Positions 52,088-63,654 of a stretch of DNA of 64,000 nucleotides are shown here, one piece after another. Below the pieces are notes generated by a model that searched no databases, was not told the DNA's origin, and saw only the letters and a program-made list of their open reading frames with translations. The position numbers were made by a program, and so were the translations under genes. Every line of letters begins with the position of its first letter. The first letter of the stretch is position 1. Origin of the DNA: Flavobacteriales bacterium. GTDB taxonomy: Bacteria; Bacteroidota; Bacteroidia; Flavobacteriales_F; PHOS-HE28. Location: NCBI GenBank assembly GCA_030584065.1, contig CP129489.1, forward strand, positions 2,895,497 to 2,959,496. The letters are read 5' to 3'.

Positions 52088-54961
52088 TCAGTGCGCCTCA
52101 AGCCAGTTTTTCCCCACGCCCATGTCAACAACCAACGGCACATCAAGGGAAAGCGCGCCTTCCATCCGCTCCTTCACCAGCGCCTTCAACTCCTCCGCCT
52201 CCTCCTTGAATGCATCGAACACCAGTTCGTCGTGCACCTGCAGCAGCAGCCTGCTCTTCAGCCCCTGCGCCTTGATGTCGCGGTGGATGTTCACCATGGC
52301 CACCTTGATGATGTCCGCTGCCGAACCCTGCATGGGCGCGTTGATGGCGATGCGCTCGGCCTGGGCCCGCACGGTGTTGTTGGCGCTGGTGATGTCCGGC
52401 AGGTAGCGGCGCCGGCCCATCAGGGTCTTGATGTAGCCGTGTGTGCGGCAGAAGCCGATCATCTCATCCATGTAGTTGCGCACGCCGGGGAACTGCGCGA
52501 AGTAGTCGTCGATGATCTGCTTGGCCTCGGCGCGGGGGATGCCCAGGTTCTGGCTGAGACCGAAGGCCCCCTGCCCGTAGGCGATGCCGAAGTTCACGGC
52601 CTTGGCGCGGCTGCGCTGCTCGCGCGTCACCTCGGCGATGTCCACGTTGAACACCTTGGCCGCCGTGGCCGCGTGGATGTCCAGCCCGTGCCGGAAGGCC
52701 TCCTGCATGTTGCGATCGCCGCTCATGTGGGCGATGATGCGCAGCTCGATCTGGCTGTAGTCCGCACTGAGCAGCTGGTATTCCTCACTGCGCGGCACGA
52801 AGGCCTTGCGGATCTCGCGGCCCTTCTCCGTGCGGATGGGAATGTTCTGCAGGTTGGGGTCGTTGCTGGCCAGGCGCCCGGTGGCGGCCACGGTCTGCAG
52901 GTAGCTGGTGTGCACGCGGTGCGTGACGGGGTCGGCCGCTTCGGGCAGGGTGTCCACATAGGTGCCCTTCAGCTTGCGCAGGCTGCGGTAGTCCAGGATC
53001 AGCGGGATGGCGGGGTGCGCGTTGCTCAGCTCCTGCAGGATGTCCTCGCTGGTCTGGTACTGGCCGGTCTTGGCGGTCTTCTTCACCTTGTCGCCGCCGA
53101 GCTTGAGGGTCTCGAAGAGCACATCGCCGAGCTGCTTGGGGCTGTCGATGTTGAAGCTCACCCCGCAGGCCTGGTGGATGGCGTCCTGCAGGCGCACCAG
53201 CTCCGTGCCGAGATCCTCGCTGAACTGCCTCAGGGCCGGGATGTCGATGCGGATGCCCTCTGTCTCCATGTCGGCAAGCACATGCACCAACGGCATCTCC
53301 ACGTCATTGAAGAGGGCGGTGACCTCATCCTGCTTCAGCAGCGGCTCCAGCTTTCCGGCGAGCTGCCAGGTGACGTCCGCGTCCTCGGCGGCGTATTCCT
53401 TCACCAGCTCCACCTCCACGTCGCGCATGCTCTTCTGCACCTTCCCGCGGCCTTTCTCACCGATGAGCGTGGTGATGCTCACCGGCCGGTAGCCCAGGTA
53501 GGTCTCGCTCAGGTAGTCCATGCCGTGCTTCTGCACATCGGGCTTCAGCAGGAAATGCGCCACCATGGTATCGAAAAGCGGGCCCTTCACCTCCACGCCG
53601 TACCGGGCCAGTACGCGGATGTCGTACTTGGCGTTCTGCGCCACCTTGCCGATCGTTTCATTCTCCAGGACGGGCTTGAAGATGTCCACGATGCGCTGGG
53701 CCTCGGCCTTGTCCTCGGGCACGGGCACGTAGTGGCCTTCGTGGGGCTTCCAGCTGAAGGCGAGACCCACCAGTTCGGCCACGCGCTCGTCGGTGCTGGT
53801 GGTCTCCGTATCGAAGCAGAAGCGCGACTGCTTCTTGAGCTGGGCCGCGAGCATGTAAAGGTCCTCGTTGGTGCGCGCCAGGAAGTAGCGGTGCGGCACG
53901 GTGTCGATGGTGGCCAGCTCGGTCAGCTCCACGTTGCCCTCGGCGTCCACCTGGCCGCCGAATAGGTCCACCTGGCCGGGGTGGGTTGCAGCTGCCTTCC
54001 CCCGCTTAGCGGCCTTGGGCTCCTCGGCCGCACCATTCACATCGCCCCCCAGCACGCGGTTGGCGAGGGTCTTGAACTCCAGCTCGCTGAATACCTCCAG
54101 CACCTTTTCCTTGTCGGGCGGATCGAGGTTCAGGGCATCGTGGTCCAGTTCCACCGGTGCGTTGATGTTGATGGTGGCGAGCTGCTTGCTCAGGCGGCCC
54201 TGATCGGCGAATGCGATCACGTTCTCCTGCTGCTTGCCCTTGAGCTTGTCGGTATTCTCCAGCACGCCCTCCAGGCTTCCGAACTGCTGCACGAGCTTGA
54301 TCGCGGTCTTCTCGCCGATTCCGGGGATGCCGGGGATGTTGTCCACGGCATCACCCATGAGGCCGAGGATGTCCTTCACCTGCTCGGTGCGCTCCAGGCC
54401 CCAGCGCTCGCAGATCTCCTTGGGCCCGAGCTTCTCGGGCGGTTCGCCGCCGCGCCCGGGCTTGTACATGATGATCTTGTCGGTCACCAACTGCCCGAAG
54501 TCCTTGTCCGGGGTCACCATGTAGGTGGTGTAGCCCTCGGCCTCGGCCTTCTTCGCCAGTGTGCCGATCACGTCGTCGGCCTCGTAGCCGTCGCTCTCCA
54601 GCACGGGGATGCGCAGCGCCTCGATGATCCGGCGTATGTAAGGCACGTTGCTGCGGATGTCATCGGGCATCTCCTCGCGGTTGGCCTTGTAGTCCAGCAG
54701 CGTCTCGTGACGCTCGGTGGGCGCGGCGGTGTCGAAGACCACCGCGATGTGGGTGGGCTTCTCGCGCCTGATCAGATCGAGCAGCGTAGTGGTGAAGCCG
54801 AAGGCCGCGCTCGTGTTGAAGCCCTTGCTGTTCAGCCGCGGGGTGCGTATGAAGCTGAAGTAGGCGCGGTAGATGAGCGCATAGGCGTCGAGCAGAAAAA
54901 GGCGCTTGTCGGCGTCGGAGGCCGTTTCGACGGGCCTTTCCGGGGTTCGGTGGGCGGTCAT
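52088..54961 (-). CDS. polA: DNA polymerase I
   Basis: A 957-residue repair and Okazaki-fragment polymerase. Domains in order: 5'-3' exonuclease (FLLDAYALIYRAYFSF, ESDGYEADDVIGTLA, GDAVDNIPGIPGIGEKTA); 3'-5' exonuclease with its acidic residues intact (RFCFDTETTSTDERVAELVG, AQNAKYDIRVLA, YAAEDADVTWQL); and the polymerase palm (SADYSQIELRIIAHMSGD, RSRAKAVNFGIAYGQGAFG, VHDELVFDA). The proofreading site appears functional, which is not always so. The start MTAHRTPERP (54961) lies after minus-strand TACCTTGC, and fits the family length better than the Met at 55099. It is divergent from the di-heme gene and followed by two exported-protein genes. Confidence 0.97.
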   Translation of the reverse strand: MTAHRTPERPVETASDADKRLFLLDAYALIYRAYFSFIRTPRLNSKGFNTSAAFGFTTTLLDLIRREKPTHIAVVFDTAAPTERHETLLDYKANREEMPDDIRSNVPYIRRIIEALRIPVLESDGYEADDVIGTLAKKAEAEGYTTYMVTPDKDFGQLVTDKIIMYKPGRGGEPPEKLGPKEICERWGLERTEQVKDILGLMGDAVDNIPGIPGIGEKTAIKLVQQFGSLEGVLENTDKLKGKQQENVIAFADQGRLSKQLATININAPVELDHDALNLDPPDKEKVLEVFSELEFKTLANRVLGGDVNGAAEEPKAAKRGKAAATHPGQVDLFGGQVDAEGNVELTELATIDTVPHRYFLARTNEDLYMLAAQLKKQSRFCFDTETTSTDERVAELVGLAFSWKPHEGHYVPVPEDKAEAQRIVDIFKPVLENETIGKVAQNAKYDIRVLARYGVEVKGPLFDTMVAHFLLKPDVQKHGMDYLSETYLGYRPVSITTLIGEKGRGKVQKSMRDVEVELVKEYAAEDADVTWQLAGKLEPLLKQDEVTALFNDVEMPLVHVLADMETEGIRIDIPALRQFSEDLGTELVRLQDAIHQACGVSFNIDSPKQLGDVLFETLKLGGDKVKKTAKTGQYQTSEDILQELSNAHPAIPLILDYRSLRKLKGTYVDTLPEAADPVTHRVHTSYLQTVAATGRLASNDPNLQNIPIRTEKGREIRKAFVPRSEEYQLLSADYSQIELRIIAHMSGDRNMQEAFRHGLDIHAATAAKVFNVDIAEVTREQRSRAKAVNFGIAYGQGAFGLSQNLGIPRAEAKQIIDDYFAQFPGVRNYMDEMIGFCRTHGYIKTLMGRRRYLPDITSANNTVRAQAERIAINAPMQGSAADIIKVAMVNIHRDIKAQGLKSRLLLQVHDELVFDAFKEEAEELKALVKERMEGALSLDVPLVVDMGVGKNWLEAH

Positions 54962-55061
54962 GGGAGTGCGAGGCCGCAAGGTAGCCCAGTCGGGATCCTC
55001 ATCGAGCACGTGCAATGGCCGAGGCCGAGGGTGCATCCACCCCCTAACTTTCCCACCAGCA

Positions 55062-56162
55062 ATGCAGCGCCGCGCGCTACTTACCCTGCTCGCCATCATG
55101 GCGGTGGTGATTGCCTGCCGGCATGAACGGGAGGAGGTCGTTGCGCCCGCCTTCCCATCGGTCCCGGGCGAAGGCGTCTCCGTTGACCTTGACCTGGTTC
55201 CCTATCCTTCGCTGTCGCAATACCGCTTCTTCACGGGCGCATTGGCCGACCACGAGCCCAATGCCGGCGTCCTCCCCTACGACGTCATCACCCCGCTCTT
55301 CTCGGACTACGCCCATAAGTTCCGCTTCGTGTGGATGCCGCCCGGGAGCAGCGCCTTGTTCAACGGAGAGGATGTGCCGCTCGACTTCCCTGACGGTACC
55401 GTCCTGATCAAGACCTTCTACTTCGACCGCGTGCTGCCCGCCGATGAGCGCCGCATCCTGGAGACCCGCCTGCTCATCAAGCGGGGCGGCCAGTGGCTCT
55501 TCGCCGACTATATCTGGAACGCCGAGCAGACGGAGGCCACCCTTGACCTGAACGGCAGGTTCGTTCCGCTGTCCTGGCGCGATGAGGCCGGAATCCAGCA
55601 CGACCTTACCTACCGGATCCCAGCGGCTGCGGAGTGCTTCACCTGCCACAAGCTCAACGACATGGCAATGCCCATCGGTCCCAAATTGCGCAACATGGCG
55701 CGTACCATGGACTATCCCGAAGGCCCCCGGGACCAGATCGGGAAGTGGGTGGAAGCCGGATTCCTCCAACCGGGATTCCCGCCCCCGGTGCCCGTGGCAC
55801 GGTGGAACGACCCTTCTGCATCGCTCAACGAACGGGTGCGCGCCTATGTGGACATGAACTGCGCCCACTGCCATGCGGAGGGGAAGCACTGCGACTACCG
55901 GCCTATGCGCTTCGCATGGGAGGAGACCGTAGACCCCATCAACCTCGGCGTGTGCGTGGAGCCCGAGGACCCGCTGCCCGAGAACCCTGAGCTGGCCTAC
56001 ATCGTGGCACCCTCCAACACCTACCGCAGCATGCTGCTGCACCGCCTTTCCAGCACCGAAGAGGCCGTCAGGATGCCCTTGATGGGCCGCACCGTGGTGC
56101 ACGAGGAAGCCGTGCAGCTCTTCACGGAATGGATTAACTCGCTCCCGGAACCCTGCAACTGA
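55062..56162 (+). CDS. SO2930-like di-heme cytochrome c lipoprotein
   Basis: A 366-residue lipoprotein (lipobox AVVIAC near residue 14-19) anchored at the membrane. The N-terminal domain has VLPYDVITPLFSDYAHKFRFVW and PPGSSALFNGEDVPLDFPDGTVLIKTFY, the pattern of the SO2930/TIGR03806 group. Two heme c attachment sites are present, CFTCH at 192-196 and CAHCH at 267-271. It probably carries electrons in the periplasm; the partner is unknown. The start at 55062 is preceded by TAACTTTC. It is divergent from polA and lies 19 bases upstream of the FG-GAP gene, with which it may form an operon. Confidence 0.88.
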   Translation: MQRRALLTLLAIMAVVIACRHEREEVVAPAFPSVPGEGVSVDLDLVPYPSLSQYRFFTGALADHEPNAGVLPYDVITPLFSDYAHKFRFVWMPPGSSALFNGEDVPLDFPDGTVLIKTFYFDRVLPADERRILETRLLIKRGGQWLFADYIWNAEQTEATLDLNGRFVPLSWRDEAGIQHDLTYRIPAAAECFTCHKLNDMAMPIGPKLRNMARTMDYPEGPRDQIGKWVEAGFLQPGFPPPVPVARWNDPSASLNERVRAYVDMNCAHCHAEGKHCDYRPMRFAWEETVDPINLGVCVEPEDPLPENPELAYIVAPSNTYRSMLLHRLSSTEEAVRMPLMGRTVVHEEAVQLFTEWINSLPEPCN

Positions 56163-56181
56163 ACCAGCAAACACCGACCGA

Positions 56182-58191
56182 ATGATGAACCGTTACGCCT
56201 TGGCCCTTGCGGCCGCAATGCCGTGGGCCTTCGCCCAGGCCCAGAACACCTGCTCCACGGCGCTGCCGGTGGTGGCTGGTGTGGTCTATACCGTGGATAC
56301 CGTGGATGGGACCACGGTGCCCTTGCCCGTGTGCAGCTCCGGTGGCACCGGCGCCACCGCGGGTGAGTGGTACGTCTACACCGCCACGGAATACGTCACT
56401 GTGATCATCAGCAGCGACCTGCCCCAGAACGGCAACACCGACACCCGCGTGCAGGTGTACACCGGCGACTGCAACAATCTCACCTGCCTGGTGGGCGATG
56501 ACGACAGCGGCACGGGCCTCCTAACCGTGGCCATGTTCAACGCCTTCGCGGGCCAGAGCTACCTCATCGCCTGGGACAACCGGTACTCCAGCCTTGGCTT
56601 CGACTTCACCCTCACGGAGCAGCCCTGGGACCCCACGGCCATCAGCTTCACCAACCTATCCGTGCCGACCAACGGCTGCTCTGGATGCGGGCAGGCCGCC
56701 GTGGACATGAACAACGACGGCTACGATGACGTGGTCACCGTGACCGCCTCCAACATCCGGGTCAACTACCAGCAGCCGGATGGCACCTTCAGCATGGTGG
56801 ATTACCCCACCACCAACGCCGACTACACCCCGAGCTGGAGCATCGCCGCCGGCGACATCGACGCCAATGGCTACCTCGACCTGCTCTATGGCGGCGGCCA
56901 GGGCGTCACGTTCATGTACGCCAGCGACGATGGCACGGCCTTCTCCGAGGTGAGCGGTTCACAGTACGTCTTCTCCCAACGCTCCAACTTCGTGGACATC
57001 AACAACGATGGCCATCTCGATGCCTTCGTCTGCCACGATGTGCAGCCGAATGTCTTCTACCTCAATGACGGTACGGGCGCGCTGGACTTCAACCAGGGCG
57101 GCTTGGGCAACACGCCCGACGGCGGCAACTACGGCTCCATTTGGATCGACTACAACAACGATCGCCGGATCGACCTCTTCATCGCCAAGTGCCGCGGCGG
57201 GGCGGCCGTGCCCGCCTCGGTGGACCAGATGCACCGCAACAACGGTGACGGGACCTTCACGGAGGTCGGCGGAGCGCTGGGGCTGGGCGGCTTTCAGCAG
57301 AGCTGGAGCAGCGCTTGGGCCGATTTCGACATGGATGGCGACATGGACGTGCTCATCGGCGCCAGCTCCTTCGCCCAAGGCGGCCACATGCTCATGCGCA
57401 ACGATGGCGATGTCTTCACCGATGTCACCGAGGGCTCGGGCTTCGATGTGTTCGCTGGAACGAGCGTCGAGTGGGTGGCCCACGACTTCAACAACGATGG
57501 CTGGGTTGATGTGCTCGGCGCCTCCAGCACCATCCACTTCAACAATGGCGATATGACCTTCACGCCGATCGCTGTGCCTGCCAGCAGCGGCTCCGTTGCA
57601 GACCTGAACAGCGATGGCTTCCTCGACGTGCTCAATGGCGGCACCATCCGCCTGAACACCGGCAACGACAATAACTGGGTCCGCATCAATCTGCAGGGCA
57701 CCTTGAGCAACATCAACGGTATCGGCGCGCGCGTGGAGCTCACCAGCCCCATGGGCACCCAGATGCGCGATGTGAAGAGCGGCGATGGGTTCCGCCACAT
57801 GAGCTTCATCGGCGCCCATTTCGGCTTGGGCACGGACGACGTGGTGGAGCAGGTGACCGTGTACTGGCCGAGCGGGCAGGTGGACGTGGTGAAAGGCGTG
57901 GCGGTCAACACCGCTACCACGATCACAGAGAGCCTAACCACCGGCCTTCAGGACGTATCCGGCCTTGAACTCCGGATCTCCCCCAACCCAGCCGTGGATC
58001 GCATCACCATCGCGGGCGCCGAGGGCGAGACAATCCTTCGCACCCGCCTGATCGATGCATCCGGCAAAGCCATCGCCATGCCCGCCCTACGGCACGGACA
58101 GCTGGATGTGTCTGGTCTGGCCAAGGGCAGCTACCTCCTTGAGCTGGAGACCGGCAAGGGCCTTATGCGGGAGCGCTTCAGCAAGCTCTGA
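56182..58191 (+). CDS. Secreted FG-GAP/VCBS repeat protein with ASPIC/UnbV domain and T9SS tail
   Basis: A 669-residue exported protein. After the signal peptide (MMNRYALALAAAMPWAFAQA), an immunoglobulin-like region is followed by integrin-alpha-like FG-GAP/VCBS repeats with calcium-binding DxNxDG motifs (VDMNNDGYDDVV, GDIDANGYLDLLYG, VDINNDGHLDAFV, DFDMDGDMDVLIG, DFNNDGWVDVLG). An ASPIC/UnbV segment (NNWVRINLQGTLSNINGIGAR through VTVYWPSGQV) precedes a T9SS C-terminal domain (LRISPNPAVDRITIAGA, ending GKGLMRERFSKL). A second Met (MNRY) is a possible start. Probably a surface adhesin or carbohydrate-binding protein. A terminator-like hairpin follows at 58212. Confidence 0.9.
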   Translation: MMNRYALALAAAMPWAFAQAQNTCSTALPVVAGVVYTVDTVDGTTVPLPVCSSGGTGATAGEWYVYTATEYVTVIISSDLPQNGNTDTRVQVYTGDCNNLTCLVGDDDSGTGLLTVAMFNAFAGQSYLIAWDNRYSSLGFDFTLTEQPWDPTAISFTNLSVPTNGCSGCGQAAVDMNNDGYDDVVTVTASNIRVNYQQPDGTFSMVDYPTTNADYTPSWSIAAGDIDANGYLDLLYGGGQGVTFMYASDDGTAFSEVSGSQYVFSQRSNFVDINNDGHLDAFVCHDVQPNVFYLNDGTGALDFNQGGLGNTPDGGNYGSIWIDYNNDRRIDLFIAKCRGGAAVPASVDQMHRNNGDGTFTEVGGALGLGGFQQSWSSAWADFDMDGDMDVLIGASSFAQGGHMLMRNDGDVFTDVTEGSGFDVFAGTSVEWVAHDFNNDGWVDVLGASSTIHFNNGDMTFTPIAVPASSGSVADLNSDGFLDVLNGGTIRLNTGNDNNWVRINLQGTLSNINGIGARVELTSPMGTQMRDVKSGDGFRHMSFIGAHFGLGTDDVVEQVTVYWPSGQVDVVKGVAVNTATTITESLTTGLQDVSGLELRISPNPAVDRITIAGAEGETILRTRLIDASGKAIAMPALRHGQLDVSGLAKGSYLLELETGKGLMRERFSKL

Positions 58192-58211
58192 GCGCGATTC
58201 GCTGCGTTTCC

Positions 58212-58246
58212 AGCGCCCCCGGTCGGATGGCACGGCCGGGGGCGCT
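58212..58246 (+). terminator. Rho-independent terminator after the FG-GAP gene
   Basis: An 11-bp stem, AGCGCCCCCGG with CCGGGGGCGCT, closes a 13-base loop and is followed by CCTTTCC. It lies 20 bases after the stop. The tract is a weak T run. Confidence 0.7.
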
Positions 58247-58308
58247 CCTTTCCGGGCTGGACATAACCGGTTGGCGTTCACTACATTTACGGGTAATATA
58301 GGCTTGCC

Positions 58309-60045
58309 ATGCCCCGCAGCGCGGCTTCGAGCTCCCTCTTGCGCGCCAAGCGAATGCGCTTGGCATGCGCCATCGGCATGGCCATCGGGTGCATCGAAGC
58401 CGCTCACGCCGACCACTTCTCCGGCGCCACCATCACGTACGAATGCCTCACGGGCAATCAATACCGCATCTACCTCGACCTCTACCTGGACTGCGCCGGC
58501 TCTGTCATCACGCCGCATACGCTCAACTTCAGCAACAACTGCGGAATCTCCTTCTCCATCACCGGGTTGACGCCTGTGAGCGTCACGGAGGTGTCGCCGC
58601 TGTGCCCGACGCAGGTCGCAAACAGCACTTGCAACGGTGGGGCGTTGCCGAGCTTCAAGAAATACCGCTTCCAGACCACGCTCTTCCTGTCGCCGTGCAA
58701 CAAATGGACGATTGATTGGTACACCTGCTGCAGGAACACCACGCAGAACATCAACCTCACACCCGGCATGTACGTGGTTGCCACCCTGAACAACAGCGGC
58801 GGGCTCTGCGACCGATCGCCCACCTTCATCGACGTGGGCGTGCCCTATGTCTGCGTGAACCAGCCCGTGGCCTACAACCTCGGCGTGGTCGACCCCGACG
58901 GCAACACGATGAGCTTCGCGCTGGTGAGCGCCCGCTTCGCCACGCCTGCGCCCATGGACGTCACCTATCAGTCGGGGATGTCTGGACCGGTGCCGATTCC
59001 GGGGATTACCATCAATGCATTCACGGGCCAGCTCAGCTTCACGCCAACGGCCCAGGGGTACTACGTCGTGGTGGTCGAAGTCAAATCCTTCACGCCGGGT
59101 GGCGTGCTCATCGGCACCGTGATGCGCGACCTGATGTTCAGTGTCGTGGTGTGCGATGGCACCCCGCCCGCAACGAGCGGCATATCATCCGCCACCAACA
59201 ATTTCTCCTTCTGGCCGAGCCAGTTCATCGCCTGCCCCGGGAGCCTTTGTTTCTCCCTGGTCTTCTCAGACCCGCAGGCCGGACAGGCCTTGACCGTGAC
59301 CTCCAATGCCACTTCCGTGCTGCCGGGCGCCACTTTCTCCGTAACCGGCACCAACCCCGCCACGGCAACCGTCTGCTGGACCGTGACCGGGACCTCCTTC
59401 CCCATCAACATCTGGTTCCAGGTCACCGACAATGCGTGCCCCATCGCCAACACCATGTCATTCGCGATCAGCGCCGTGGACTGCTCCTTCCTCCCGGTGG
59501 AGCTCCTGTCGCTCGCGGCCGGGTGGGAGGGCAGCGAGGCACGCGTGAACTGGGAGACCGCCACGGAACAGGACAGTTGGCGGTTCACGGTGGAGCGCTC
59601 CGCCGATGGTTCGTCCTTCGTACCCTTGGGAACCGTGGATGCTGCGGGCAACTCCCAGTCAGTGAGGAGCTACAGCTGGCTGGATCGCTCCCCCCTGCCC
59701 GTCACGGGCTATTACCGGATCGTGGAAACGGCTCTTGACGGCAGTTCCTGGACCAGCCCGGTGGTGGCGCTGCCCCCCTTGGAGCGCCCGGTGCCTGAAG
59801 CGCTGCTCGTTGGACCCTCGGAGTGGCTCATTGCCGGGTCCGGAACACAAGGCTATTGGGTCCTGTACGATGCCGTGGGCAGGACCTTGGCCCAGGGGCT
59901 CCTCGACCCCGAGTCCGGAGCACGCATTGCTGCCGCCGGCTTCGGCCCGCACCTCCTGCGCGTGGAAACGGATGGGCGCTCTTTCGCCCTGGCACTGCCT
60001 GCCGCGCTCGGCCTCCACGAAGGCATCCGGATCCGCGGACGCTGA
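58309..60045 (+). CDS. Large secreted protein with Ig-like domains and a degenerate T9SS-type tail
   Basis: A 578-residue exported protein; signal peptide near residues 16-35 (MRLACAIGMAIGCIEAAHAD), so either Met1 (58309) or Met16 (58354) may be the true start. The mature part is beta-rich with many Cys pairs (YLDCAGSV, NNCGISF, WYTCCRNTTQN). The 390-480 region has LPVELLSLAAGWEGSEARVN and RFTVERSADGSSFVPL, a fibronectin-like module common just before T9SS tails. The last 80 residues (YDAVGRTLAQG, LLRVETDGRSF) look like a degenerate C-terminal sorting domain. I recognise no named family. It converges on the M28 peptidase gene. Confidence 0.8.
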   Translation: MPRSAASSSLLRAKRMRLACAIGMAIGCIEAAHADHFSGATITYECLTGNQYRIYLDLYLDCAGSVITPHTLNFSNNCGISFSITGLTPVSVTEVSPLCPTQVANSTCNGGALPSFKKYRFQTTLFLSPCNKWTIDWYTCCRNTTQNINLTPGMYVVATLNNSGGLCDRSPTFIDVGVPYVCVNQPVAYNLGVVDPDGNTMSFALVSARFATPAPMDVTYQSGMSGPVPIPGITINAFTGQLSFTPTAQGYYVVVVEVKSFTPGGVLIGTVMRDLMFSVVVCDGTPPATSGISSATNNFSFWPSQFIACPGSLCFSLVFSDPQAGQALTVTSNATSVLPGATFSVTGTNPATATVCWTVTGTSFPINIWFQVTDNACPIANTMSFAISAVDCSFLPVELLSLAAGWEGSEARVNWETATEQDSWRFTVERSADGSSFVPLGTVDAAGNSQSVRSYSWLDRSPLPVTGYYRIVETALDGSSWTSPVVALPPLERPVPEALLVGPSEWLIAGSGTQGYWVLYDAVGRTLAQGLLDPESGARIAAAGFGPHLLRVETDGRSFALALPAALGLHEGIRIRGR

Positions 60046-60087
60046 AGGCCCCTTCGTGAGCAACGCGCCGCCGAGCCGGAGAATCGG

Positions 60088-61106
60088 CTATCGCTCCTTC
60101 CAAACCACCTCGAGCACCACCTGCCCCACTGCTTTCAGCGTGGCGGGGTCAATCACGTCCATGTCGTCATCGTGCGTATGCCAGCTGGGGTGGAAGGCAT
60201 TGGTGGCCTCGTGGTACTCGATGATGTCGATGGTGGGGATGCGCAGCCGGCGGTTGATGGGCAGGTGGTCGTCCGTGCCTACGAAATGCTTGGTCTCCTG
60301 AACGAACCGGTCACCATACCCGATGGCCTCTGCGGTGCGCCACACCTTGGCCACCACGCCGGCTGCATACTGCATGCTGATGGCCTCACGGAAGAAGCGC
60401 GCATCCTTGGCCCCGCACATGTCGAGCAGGATGCCGAAGCGCGCCGTGTAGCCTGCCACATGGGGGTTCTTCGCGAAGTACTGCGAGCCCAGCGCCCATG
60501 TGTCGATGGTGTTCTCATCCAACTGAAAGGAGCCGCTGGGCTGCCCATAGTCCTCCACATCGGTGAAGAGCATGTCGATGCCCGGGCCGTGGCGCTTGCC
60601 GCCGAGGTGCCGCGCGAGCTCCAGCAGGATGCCCACCCCGCTGCCGCCGTCGTTGGCACCCAGGATGGGCTCATGCGGCCGTTCCTCGTCCTTGTCGGCG
60701 ATGGGCCGCGTATCGTAATGGGCGAGCAGCAGGATGCGCTCATTGGCCTCGGGATTGAACGTGGCGATGATGTTCCGCAACGGGAGCTCCTTGCCGTTGT
60801 ATGCCTTCACCGTCGCCCGCTGCTCCCTCACGATGGCGCCATGGCTTTTCAGCTTGGCCACGATCCAATCCGCGCAGGCTGCGTGCTGCGGCGTACCGGG
60901 CACGCGCGGGCCGAAGCTCACCTGATGGGCGACGAATGCGTAGGCGCTGTCAGGATCGAAGAGCGGGGTGGCAGGCAGGCTGGGCAGCGGCGCCTCCCCG
61001 CTACGCGCGTTGGTGGGCGTATCCGTGGAGCACCGTGTCAATGGCAGCGTCAGCAGCGCCATCAGGGCGATGCGCAGCACGCGGGCTGCGGCCCTTCCGC
61101 TGGGGT

Positions 61107-61110
<4 letters not shown>
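60088..61110 (-). CDS. M28-family zinc peptidase / glutaminyl-cyclase-like lipoprotein
   Basis: A 340-residue M28-family enzyme; these are aminopeptidases or glutaminyl cyclases with a di-zinc site. Visible residues: LLAHYDTRPIAD (His and Asp), ANDGGSGVGILLEL (bridging Asp), FTDVEDYG (Glu/Asp pair), LLDMCGAKDARF and GTDDHLPIN. DDHxPI is a glutaminyl-cyclase-like sign. A lipobox (LLTLPLTRC) implies membrane attachment by LspA. The start at 61110 forms an ATGA overlap with the cysS stop, which was used to choose it over the Met at 61122. Substrate uncertain. Confidence 0.87.
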
Positions 61111-62591
<1,481 letters not shown>

Positions 62592-62656
62592 GTCGCCTCC
62601 ATGCCCATACGGCATGGCCGCGCGAAGGTAGAGCCCCCGGCAGGAAGGCGAAGTGC

Positions 62657-63529
62657 CTACTTCCGGTCCTCGTCGGTGATCACCGCATCCCCGAGGTAGC
62701 GCCCCTCCTTGTAAAGGCGAATCCGCACGAGCAGGCCATTGGCGTCATACTCGTAGCGCTTGCCCTCCCATAGCCGCCCCCCCTTGAATTCGCCCTGCTG
62801 GGAGAGCCTGAGCTGCTTGTCGTACATCGTGTTGTAACCATTCTCCCGGAAGACCACCGCGTTGGTGCGCTCGGTGGGGGCGGGGGGCGGCGCGGGCTCG
62901 GCCTTCGGGTCCACCTTGACATCGTCCGCCTTGGGGACCGGCTTGATCCAGCGGCTGTTGGCCGCATCGATCACGCCGTCGTTGAACCGGGCGGTCTGCG
63001 TGAGCTGGCCGTTGGCATCGTACCGCTTCAGCGCACCGTCCTCTTTGCCCTCCTCCACCGTCACCAGCACGGCCAGCTGGCCATTCTCGTGGTAGTAGCG
63101 CTGCTCCCCGTCGCGCAAGCCATACGCATTGAAGACGAAATCCTGCGCGAGCTTGCCGTTCGGGTGCCAGCGCTGGAACTTGCCGGTGTTGCGGTCCAGG
63201 TCCCAGGTTCCCTGCTCCTCCACCGCGCCATTGGGATAGTAGGTCTTGTACTCGCCCTTGGGACGGCCCATCTGGTAGGCGATCTCACTCATCACCTTGC
63301 CATTGGGCCAGTACCTCTTCCACAACCCCACGCGCTTGCTGTTGCTGTAGCGTCCCTCCTCGATCAGCTGGCCATCGGCATACTCCGGCTTTTCGGCGCG
63401 TGGCGCCAGCACCCGCCAATACCCCTGCTTGCGTCCCAATTCATCCACCACGTTGAGCGTATCCTGGGCGATGGCGGTCACGCGGCCGCCGATGAGCATG
63501 AGCAGTGCGAAAGGGAGGGTCCGGAGCAT
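62657..63529 (-). CDS. MORN/YwqK-type repeat protein, exported
   Basis: A 290-residue exported protein. After the signal peptide (MLRTLPFALLMLIGGRVTAIAQ) come about five repeats of the YwqK/MORN-2 type with YxPNG cores: GLWKRYWPNGKV, GEYKTYYPNGAVEEQG, GKFQRWHPNGKLAQD, GEQRYYHENGQLAV and GALKRYDANGQLTQT. A Pro-rich linker (APPPAPTE) precedes a last half-repeat. Such proteins may be scaffolds or membrane-associated; a toxin-antitoxin role ascribed to some family members is not supported here. The start at 63529 was chosen by its signal peptide. It lies 65 bases upstream of cysS on the same strand. Confidence 0.8.
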   Translation of the reverse strand: MLRTLPFALLMLIGGRVTAIAQDTLNVVDELGRKQGYWRVLAPRAEKPEYADGQLIEEGRYSNSKRVGLWKRYWPNGKVMSEIAYQMGRPKGEYKTYYPNGAVEEQGTWDLDRNTGKFQRWHPNGKLAQDFVFNAYGLRDGEQRYYHENGQLAVLVTVEEGKEDGALKRYDANGQLTQTARFNDGVIDAANSRWIKPVPKADDVKVDPKAEPAPPPAPTERTNAVVFRENGYNTMYDKQLRLSQQGEFKGGRLWEGKRYEYDANGLLVRIRLYKEGRYLGDAVITDEDRK

Positions 63530-63654
63530 GTCTCGTACAGGGTTCGCGTCCGCGAAACGAGCAGGGGCGGTTGAAGGTTGCGCTTGACCCGGCCCGAGAG
63601 GGCGTTGGGGGGCGTTGCCGACTCCGCCTGGCGGGGTCCGCCCGGGGACCGGCC